Source: Fasciola hepatica (Eukaryota; Platyhelminthes; Trematoda; Plagiorchiida; Fasciolidae). From it: a stretch of DNA of 64,000 bases. The notes under the pieces were generated by a model. It worked only from the letters and a program-made list of their open reading frames with translations, searched no databases and was not told the DNA's origin. Where the stretch lies: contig CANUEZ040000191.1 of NCBI GenBank assembly GCA_948099385.1, positions 8,928,001 to 8,992,000 of the forward strand, read 5' to 3'. This document shows positions 54,536 to 63,744 of the stretch, piece after piece. The stretch's first letter is position 1. Each line of letters starts with the position of its first letter. The position numbers and the translations under genes are program-made.

Positions 54536-54583
54536 CACTGTACAGCTGTTTCATCCTTGTTCGGACTCGACTCATCAGCAGTG
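54536..54583 (-). ncRNA. Type I hammerhead-like self-cleaving ribozyme (reference copy)
   Basis: Reading the minus strand 5' to 3': stem I strand CACUG (54583-54579), core CUGAUGA (54578-54572), stem-loop II (54571-54553), core GAA (54552-54550), stem III ACAGCUGU (54549-54542), A17 (54541) and the second stem I strand CAGUG (54540-54536). Stem I pairs perfectly over 5 bp. Stem III is ACA/UGU closed by a 2-nt GC, giving a GUA cleavage triplet that obeys the NUH rule. Cleavage would fall between 54541 and 54540. The layout matches hammerheads in schistosome and newt satellites, where the tiny stem III favours action as a dimer. Stem II is atypical: the closing pair is G.U instead of the conserved G-C, and only GUC/GAU pair next to the core; a second pairing, GUCC/GGAU around loop GAACAA, would bulge GUCGA. 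Ancestry looks clear; present activity is uncertain. One copy occurs per unit. Confidence 0.8.
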
Positions 54584-54631
54584 CACATCGACCGAGCAAC
54601 CACGGGGACTCCAACAACCGCTGAACCATTG

Positions 54632-54674
54632 TGAATCGAACAACTTAACAACACAAGGCTATCCGGGATGGCTA
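54632..54674 (-). promoter_or_regulatory. Possible Pol III type 2 A/B box pair upstream of the ribozyme
   Basis: On the minus strand, TGTTCGATTCA (54642-54632) matches the B box GGTTCGANTCC at 9 of 11 positions. TAGCCATCCCGG (54674-54663) resembles an A box but lacks its central AG. The starts are 32 nt apart, shorter than in most tRNA genes. Both lie 5' of the ribozyme on the same strand, with 48 nt between. The schistosome hammerhead satellite is known to have a Pol III-like promoter, which makes the match worth noting. Against it, common variants change the B box, such as GTCAATCG and AATCGAAAAAC on the + strand. Chance similarity cannot be excluded. Confidence 0.3.
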
Positions 54675-54729
54675 TCAACGCTTTGTTCAACATCTACACT
54701 ACATGATATAGCACGTTTCCCAAACTGGC

Positions 54730-54741
54730 TTCAAATTTGAA
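54730..54741. repeat. Perfect 12-bp palindrome TTCAAATTTGAA
   Basis: This palindrome is found in most units. It is broken in some by TTTCAATGG (for example near 4631, 14364, 18779, 30354) or TTTTAACGG (near 45414, 50298, 60055, 61829). It could serve as a dimeric protein site, but no factor can be named from sequence alone. Confidence 0.7.
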
Positions 54742-54857
54742 TGGTAACAACCAGCTTCGCACACACCGATCGACTCCTATGATGGATGACTTCTCTGTAG
54801 GGGCCTAAGTACAACCAACGCATTCCCAAATGATAAACCTACACAGCTTGCTTACTA

Positions 54858-54865
54858 TGCATGCA
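54858..54865. repeat. Palindrome TGCATGCA next to CAATTG
   Basis: The unit tail reads CTATGCATGCAATTGATTAG in most units. It is replaced by CTACACAAGCAATTG at about 12270, 14045 and 15805, a linked variant family. It forms overlapping NsiI and SphI motifs followed by MfeI. Confidence 0.65.
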
Positions 54866-56204
54866 ATTGATTAGTAGTAGGAGATTAGATTAGATTAGAT
54901 TAGAATAGATTTGTATAATATGATTGATCATGCAGCTTGAACGCTCAACTGAGCATTGAAATCCATGGAAGCACTCACTGTACAGCTGTTTCATCCTTGT
55001 TCGGACTCGACTCATCAGCAGTGCACATCGACCGAGCAACCACGGTGACTCCAACAACCGGTGAACCATGGTGAATCGAACAACTTAACAACACAAGGCT
55101 ATCCGGGATGGCTATCAACGCTTTGTTCAACATCTACACTACATGATATAGCACGTTTCCCAAACTGGCTTCAAATTTGAATGGTAACAACCAGCTTCGC
55201 GCACACCGATCGACTCCTATGATGGATGACTTCTCTGTAGGGGCCTAAGTACAACCAACGCATTCCCAAATGAAAAACTCACACAGCTTCCTTACTATGC
55301 ATGCAATTGATTAGTAGTAGGAGATTAGATTAGATTAGATAAGATTAGATTAGATTTGTATAATATGATTGATCATGCAGCTTGAACGCTCAACTGAGCA
55401 TTGAAATCCATGGAAGCACTCACTGTACAGCTGTTTCATCCTTGTTCGGACTCGACTCATCAGCAGTGCACATCGACCGAGCAACCACGGGGACTCCAAC
55501 AACCGCTGAACCATGGTGAATCGAACAATTTAACAACACAAGGCTATCCGGGATGGCTATCAACGCTTTGTTCAACATCTACACTACACGATATAGCACG
55601 TTTCCCAAACTGGCTTCAAATTTGAATGGTAACAACCAGCTTCGCACACACCGATCGACTCCTATGATGGATGACTTCTCTGTAGGGGCCTAAGTACAAC
55701 CAACGCATTCCCAAATGATAAACCTACACAGCTTGCTTACTATGCATGCAATTGATTAGTAGTAGGAGATTAGATTAGATTCGATTAGAATAGATTTGTA
55801 TAATATGATTGATCATGCAGCTTGAACGCTCAACTGAGCATTGAAATCCATGGAAGCACTCACTGTACAGCTGTTTCATCCTTGTTCGGACTCGACTCAT
55901 CAGCAGTGCACATCGACCGAGCAACCACGGTGACTCCAACAACCGGTGAACCATGGTGAATCGAACAACTTAACAACACAAGGCTATCCGGGATGGCTAT
56001 CAACGCTTTGTTCAACATCTACACTACATGATATAGCACGTTTCCCAAACTGGCTTCAAATTTGAATGGTAACAACCAGCTTCGCGCACACCGATCGACT
56101 CCTATGATGGATGACTTCTCTGTAGGGGCCCAAGTACAACCAACGCATTCCCAAATGAAAAACTCACACAGCTTGCTTACTATGCATGCAATTGATTAGT
56201 AGTA

Positions 56205-59200
56205 GGAGATCAGATTAGATTAGATTAGAATAGATTTGTATAATATGATTGATCATGCAGCTTGAACGCTCAACTGAGCATTGAAATCCATGGAAGCACT
56301 CACTGTACAGCTGTTTCATCCTTGTTCGGACTCGACTCATCAGCAGTGCATATCGACCGAGCAACCACGGGGATTCCAACAACCGCTGAACCATTGTGAA
56401 TCGAACAACTTAACACTACAAGGCTATCCGGGATGGCTATCAACGCTTTGTTCAACATCTACACTACATCATATAGCACCCTTCCCAAACTGGCTTCAAA
56501 TTTGAATGGTAACAACCAGCATCGCGCACACTGATCGACTCCTATGATGGATGACTTCTCTGTAGGGGCCTAAGTACAACCAACGCATTCCCAAATGAAA
56601 AACTCACACAGCTTCCTTACTATGCATGCACTTGATTAGTAGTAGGAGATTAGATTAGATTAGATTAGATTAGATTGGTATAATATGATTGATCATGCAG
56701 CTTGAACGCTCAACTGAGCATTGAAATCCATGGAAGCACTCACTGTTCAGCTGTTTCATCCTTGTTCGGACTCGACTCATCAGCAGTGCACATCGACCGA
56801 GCAACCACGGGGACTCCAACAACCGCTGAACCATTGTGAATCGAACAACTTAACAAAACAAGGCTATCCCGGATGGCTATCAAAGCTTTGTTCAACATCT
56901 ACACTACATCATATAGCACCCTTCCCAAACTGGCTTCAAATTTGAATGGTAACAACCAGCTTCGCGCACACCGATCGACTCCTATGATGGATGATTTCTC
57001 TGTAGGGGCCTAAGTACAATTAACGCATTCCCAAATGAAAAACTCACACAGCTTCCTTACTATGCATGCAATTGATTAGTAGTAGGAGATTAAATTAGGT
57101 TAGATTAGATTAGAAAAGGTTTGTATAATATGATTGATCATGCAGCTTGAACGCTCAACTGAGCATTGAAATCCATGGAAGCACTCACTGTACAGCTGTT
57201 TCATCCTTGTTCGGACTCGACTCATCAGCAGTGCACATCGACCGAGCAACCACGGGGACTCCAACAACCGGTGAACCATGGTGAATCGAACAATTTAACA
57301 ACACAAGGCTATCCCGGATGGCTATCAACGCTTTGTTCAACATCTACACTACATGATATAGCACGTTTCCCAAACTGGCTTCAAATTTGAATGGTAACAA
57401 CCAGCTTCGCGCACACCGATCGACTCCTATGATGGATGACTTCTCTGTAGGGGCCTAAGTACAACCAACGCATTCCCAAATGATAAACCTACACAGCTTC
57501 CTTACTATGCATGCAATTGATTAGTAGTAGGAGATTAAATTAGGTTAGATTAGATTAGAAAATGTTTGTATAATATGATTGATCATGCAGCTTGAACGCT
57601 CAACTGAGCATTGAAATCCATGGAAGCACTCACTGTACAGCTGTTTCATCCTTGTTCGGACTCGACTCATCAGCAGTGCACATCGACCGAGCAACCACGG
57701 GCACTCCAACAACCGCTGAACCATGGTGAATCGAACAATTTAACAATACAAGGCTATCCCGGATGGCTATCAACGCTTTGTTCAACATCTACACTACATG
57801 ATATAGCACCCCTCCCAAACTGGCTTCAAATTTGAATGGTAACAACAAGCTTCGCGCACACCGATCGACTCTTATGATGGATGAATTCTCTGTAGGGGCC
57901 CAAGTACAACCAACGCATTCCCAAATGAAAAACTCACACAGCTTCCTTACTATGCATGCAATTGATTAGTAGTAGGAGGTTAGATTAGATTAGAATAGAT
58001 TTGTATAATATGATTGATCATGCAGCTTGAACGCTCAACTGAGCATTGAAATCCATGGAAGCACTCACTGTACAGCTGTTTCATCCTTGTTCGGACTCGA
58101 CTCATCAGCGGTGCACATCGACCGAGCAACTACGGGGATTCCAACAACCGCTGAACCATTGTGAATCGAACAACTTAACAACACAAGGCTATCCGGGATG
58201 GCTATCAACGCTTTGTTCAACATCTACACTACATCATATAGCACCCTTCCCAAACTGGCTTCAAATTTGAATGGTAACAACCAGCTTCGCGCACACCGAT
58301 CGACTCCTATGATGGATGACTTCTCTGTAGGGGCCTAAGTACAACCAACGCATTCCCAAATTAAAAACTCACACAGCTTCCTTACTATGCATGCAATTGA
58401 TTACTAGTAGGAGATTAGATGAGATTAGATTAGATTAGATTAGATTTGTATAATATGATTGATCATGCAGCTTGAACGCTCAACTGAGCATTGAAATCCA
58501 TGGAAGCACTCACCGTACAGCTGTTTCATCGTTGTTCGGACTCGACTCATCAGCAGTGCACATCGATCGAGCAACCACGGGGACTCCAACAACCGGTGGA
58601 CCACTGTTAATCGAACAATTTAACAACACAAGGCTATCCCGGATGGCTATCAACGCTTTGTTCAACATCTACACTACATCATATAGCATTCTTCCCAAAC
58701 TGGCTTCAAATTGGAATGGTAACAACCAGCTTCGCGCACACCGAACGACTCCTATGATGGATGACTTCTCTGTAGGGGCCTAAGTACAACCAACGCATTC
58801 CCAAATGAAAAACTCACACAGCTTCCTTACTATGCATGCAATTGATTAGTAGTAGGAGATTAAATTAGGTTAGATTAGATTAGAAAAGGTTTGTATAATA
58901 TGATTGATCATGCAGCTTGAACGCTCAACTGAGCATTGAAATCCATGGAAGCACTCACTGTACAGCTGTTTCATCCTTGTTCGGACTCGACTCATCAGCA
59001 GTGCACATCGACCGAGCAACCACGGGGACTCCAACAACCGCTGAACCATGGTGAATCGAACAATTTAACAACACAAGGCTATCCGGGATGGCTATCAACG
59101 CTTTGTTCAACATCTACACTACATGATATAGCACGTTTCCCAAACTGGCTTCAAATTTGAATGGTAACAACCAGCTTCGCGCACACCGATCGACTCCTAT

Positions 59201-62200
59201 GATGGATGACTTCTCTTTTGGGGCCTAAGTACAACCAACGCATTCCCAAATGAAAAACCTCACACAGCTTCCTTACTATGCATGCAATTGATTAGTAGTA
59301 GGAGATTAGATTAGATTAGATTAGAATAGATTTGTATAATATGATTGATCATGCAGCTTGAACGCTCAACTGAGCATTGAAATCCATGGAAGCACTCACT
59401 GTACAGCTGTTTCATCCTTGTTCGGACTCGACTCATCAGCGGTGCACATCGACCGAGCAACTACGGGGATTCCAACAACCGCTGAACCATTGTGAATCGA
59501 ACAACTTAACAACACAAGGCTATCCCGGATGGCTATCAACGCTTTGTTCAACATCTACACTACATCATATATAGCACCCTTCCCAAACTGGCTTCAAATT
59601 TCAATGGTAACAACCAGCTTCGCGCACACCGATCGACTCCTATGATAGATGACTTCTCTGTAGGGGCCTAAGTACAACCAACGCATTCCCAAATGAAAAA
59701 CTCACACAGCTTCCTTACTATGCATGCAATTGATTAGTAGTAGGAGATTAGATAAGATTAGATTAGATTAGAATAGATTAGAATATATTTGTATAATATG
59801 ATTGATCATGCAGCTTGAACGCTCAACTGAGCATTGAAATCCATGGAAGCACTCACTGTACAGCTGTTTCATCCTTGTTCGGACTCAACTCATCAGCAGT
59901 GCACATCGACCGAGCAACCACGGGGACTCCAACAACCGGTGAACCATTGTGAATCGAACAATTTAACAACACAAGGCTATCCCGGATGGCTATCAACGCT
60001 TTGTTCAACATCTACACTACATGATGACGCACCCTGCCCAAACTGGCTTCAAATTTTAACGGTAACAACCAGCTTTGCGCACACCGATCGACTCCTATGA
60101 TGGATGAATTCTCTGTAGGGGCCTAAGTACAACCAACGCATTCCCAAATTAAAAACTCACACAGCTTCCTTACTATGCATGCAATTGATTAATAGTAGGA
60201 GATTAGATGAGATTAGATTAGATTAGATTAGATTTGTATAATATGATTGATCATGCAGCTTGAACGCTCAACTGAGCATTGAAATCCATGGAAGCACTCA
60301 CTGTACAGCTGTTTCATCCTTGTTCGGACTCGACTCATCAGCAGTGCACATCGACCGAGCAACCACGGGGACTCCAACAACCGGTGGACCACTGTGAATC
60401 GAACAATTTAACAACACAAGGCTATCCGGGATGGCTATCAACGCTTTGTTCAACATCTACACTACATCATATAGCATTCTTCCCAAACTGGCTTCAAATT
60501 GGAATGGTAACAACCAGCTTCGCGCACACCGAACGACTCCTATGATGGATGACTTCTCTGTAGGGGCCTAAGTACAACCAACGCATTCCCAAATGAAAAA
60601 CTCACACAGCTTCCTTACTATGCATGCAATTGATTAGTAGTAGGAGATTAGATCAGATTAGATTAGATTAGATTGGTATAATATGATTGATCATGCAGCT
60701 TGAACGCTCAACTGAGCATTGAAATCCATGGAAGCACTCACTGTACAGCTGTTTCATCCTTGTTCGGACTCGACTCATCAGCAGTGCACATCGACCGAGC
60801 AACCACGGGGACTCCAACAACCGCTGAACCATGGTGAATCGAACAATTTAACAACACAAGGCTATCCCGGATGGCTATCAACGCTTTGTTCAACATCTAC
60901 ACTACATCATATAGCACCCTTCCCAAACTGGCTTCAAATTTGAATGGTAACAACCAGCTTCGCGCACACCGATCGACTCCTATGATGGATGACTTCTCTT
61001 TTGGGGCCTAAGTACAACCAACGCATTCCCAAATGAAAAACCTACACAGCTTCCTTACTATGCATGCAATTGATTAGTAGTAGGAGGTTAGATTAGATTA
61101 GAATAGATTTGTATAATATGATTGATCATGCAGCTTGAACGCTCAACTGAGCATTGAAATCCATGGAAGCACTCACTGTACAGCTGTTTCATCCTTGTTC
61201 GGACTCGACTCATCAGCGGTGCACATCGACCGAGCAACTACGGGGATTCCAACAACCGCTGAACCATTGTGAATCGAACAACTTAACAACACAAGGCTAT
61301 CCGGGATGGCTATCAACGCTTTGTTCAACATCTACACTACATCATATAGCACCCTTCCCAAACTGGCTTCAAATTTGAATGGTAACAACCAGCTTCGCGC
61401 ACACCGATCGACTCCTATGATGGATGACTTCTCTGTAGGGGCCTAAGTACAACCAACGCATTCCCAAATGAAACACTCACACAGCTTCCTTACTATGCAT
61501 GCAATTGATTAGTAGTAGGAGATTAGATAAGATTAGATTAGATTAGATTAGAATAGATTAGATTTGTATAATATGATTGATCATGCAGCTTGAACGCTCA
61601 ACTGAGCATTGAAATCCATGGAAGCACTCACTGTACAGCTGTTTCATCCTTGTTCGGACTCAACTCATCAGCAGTGCACATCGACCGAGCAACCACGGGG
61701 ACTCCAACAACCGGTGAACCATGGTGAATCGAACAATTTAACAACACAAGGCTATCCCGGATGGCTATCAACGCTTTGTTCAACATCTACACTACATGAT
61801 AATGCACCCTGCCCAAACTGGCTTCAAATTTTAACGGTTACAACCAGCTTTGCGCACACCGATCGACTCCTATGATGGATGAATTCTCTGTAGGGGCCCA
61901 AGTACAACCAACGCATTCCCAAATGAAAAACTCACACAGCTTCCTTACTATGCATGCAATTGATTAGTAGTAGGAGATTAGATTAGATTAGATTAGATTA
62001 GAATAGATTTGTATAATATGATTGATCATGCAGCTTGAACGCTCAACTGAGCATTGAAATCCATGGAAGCACTCACTGTACAGCTGTTTCATCCTTGTTC
62101 GGACTCGACTCATCAGCAGTGCACATCGACCGAGCAACGACGGTGACTCCAACAATCGGTGAACCATGGTGAATCGAACAACTTAACAACACAAGGCTAT

Positions 62201-63744
62201 CCGGGATGGCTATCAACGCTTTGTTCAACATCTACACTACATCATATATAGCACCCTTCCCAAACTGGCTTCAAATTTGAATGGTAACAACCAGCTTCGC
62301 GCACACCGAACGACTCCTATGATGGATGACTTCTCTGTAGGGGCCTAAGTACAACCAACGCATTCCCAAATGAAAAAATCACACAGCTTCCTTACTATGC
62401 ATGCAATTGATTAGTAGTAGGAGATTAGATTAGATTAGATTAGATTAGATTAGATTTGAATAATATGATTGATCATGCAGCTTGAACGCTCAACTGAGCA
62501 TTGAAATCCATGGAAGCACTCACTGTACAGCTGTTTCATCCTTGTTCGGACTCGACTCATCAGCAGTGCACATCGACCGAGCAACAACGGGGACTCCAAC
62601 AACCGGTGAACCATGGTGAATCGAACAACTTAACAACACAAGGCTATCCGGGATGGCTATCAACGCTTTGTTCAACATCTACACTACATGATATAGCACC
62701 ACTCCCAAACTGGCTTCAAATTTGAATGGTAACAACCAGCTTCGCGCACACCGATGGACTCCTATGATGGATGACTTCTCTGTAGGGGCCTGAGTACAAC
62801 CAACGCGTTCCCAAATGATAAACCTACACAGCTTCCTTACTATGCATGCAATTGATTAGTAGTATGAAATTAGATTCGATTAGATTAGAATAGATTTGTA
62901 TAATATGATTGATCATGCAGCTTGAACGCTCAACTGAGCATTGAAATCCATGGAAGCCCTCACTGTACAGCTGTTTCATCCTTGTTCGGACTCGACTCAT
63001 CAGCAGTGCACATCGACCGAGCAACCACGGGGACTCCAACAACCGCTGAACCATTGTGAATCGAACAACTTAACAAAACAAGGCTATCCCGGATGGCTAT
63101 CAACGCTTCGTTCAACATCTACACTACATCATATAGCACCCTTCTCAAACTGGCTTCAAATTTTAATGGTAACAACCAGCTTCGCGCACACCGATGGACT
63201 CCTATGATGGATGACTTCTCTTTTGGGGCCTAAGTACAACCAACGCTTTCCCAAATGATAAACCTACACAGCTTCCTTACTATGCATGCAATTGATTAGT
63301 AGTAGGAGATTAGATTAGATTAGATTAGATTAGATTTGAATAATATGATTGATCATGCAGCTTGAACGCTCAACTGAGCATTGAAATCCATGGAAGCACT
63401 CACTGTACAGCTGTTTCATCCTTGTTCGGACTTGAATCATCAGCAGTGCACATCGACCGAGCAACCACGGGGACTCCAACAACCGGTGAACCATTGTGAA
63501 TCGAACAACTTAACAACACAAGGCTATCCCGGATGGCTATCAAAGCTTTGTTCAACATCTACACTACATGATATAGCACACTTCCCAAACTGGCTTCAAA
63601 TTTTAACGGTAACAACAAGCTTCGCGCACACCGATCTACTCCTATGATGGATGACTTCTCTTTTAGGGGCTAATTACATCCAACGCATTCCCAAATGAAA
63701 AACCTACAAAGCTTCCTTACTATGCATGCAATTGATTAGTAGTA
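56205..63744 (+). repeat. Mosaic units with partial four-unit periodicity
   Basis: Anchors 59386/61163 (1777 bp) share CAGCGGTGC and CAACTACGGGGATTCC; 59843/61618 (1775 bp) share CACCCTGCCCAAACTGG and TTTTAACGG; 58500/60288 (1788 bp) share CCGGTGGACCACTG, AAATTGGAATGG and CCGAACGACTCC. The fourth slot does not match well, so the period is incomplete. Confidence 0.7.
58066..58113 (-). ncRNA. Hammerhead-like ribozyme with a stem I mismatch
   Basis: The + strand reads CAGCGGTG, so the stem I strand becomes CACCG and one A-U pair turns into A.C. The catalytic core is intact. The same variant is at anchors 59386 and 61163, all sharing the further linked variants CAACTACGGGGATTCC, so these three units are one family. 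Confidence 0.6.

Larger units (their letters stand above)
54435..54879 (+). repeat. Representative monomer, 445 bp
   Basis: This unit is close to the majority sequence and serves as the reference for the sub-features below. In order it holds GGAG plus the (TTAGA)n tract (54435-54470), an AT-rich link with TGATCATGCAGC, the inverted repeat GCTCAACTGAGC (54503-54514), the CCATGG anchor (ATG at 54525), the minus-strand hammerhead footprint (54536-54583), a Pol III-box-like pair on the minus strand (54632-54674), the palindrome TTCAAATTTGAA (54730-54741), the CACCGATCG block, and TGCATGCA (54858-54865) just before the next unit. It departs from the majority at the variant GCACGTTTCCC (near 54712) and at CTTCGCACAC (near 54755). 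Single-cutter motifs present in most units include NcoI, BclI, PvuII, NsiI, MfeI and PvuI. Confidence 0.9.
54435..56204 (+). repeat. Tandem duplication of a two-unit block (885 + 885 bp)
   Basis: Anchors 54525/55410 share AGCACGTTTCCC, CTTCGCACACACC and GCTTGCTTAC. Anchors 54965/55850 share CACGGTGACTCCAACAACCGGTG and CATGGTGAATCG. The two blocks have the same length. Anchor 52750 belongs to the same family as 54525, 1775 bp upstream. Confidence 0.85.

Noticed and set aside
54655..54690. CENP-B box
   Set aside because: The CCGGGATGG region lacks the required TTCG...CGGG spacing on either strand. A centromeric role is not excluded, but this motif does not support it.
54724..54745. tRNA-like B box in GGCTTCAAATTT on the + strand
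   Set aside because: It misses the central CGA and no cloverleaf can be drawn; it is part of the palindrome TTCAAATTTGAA.
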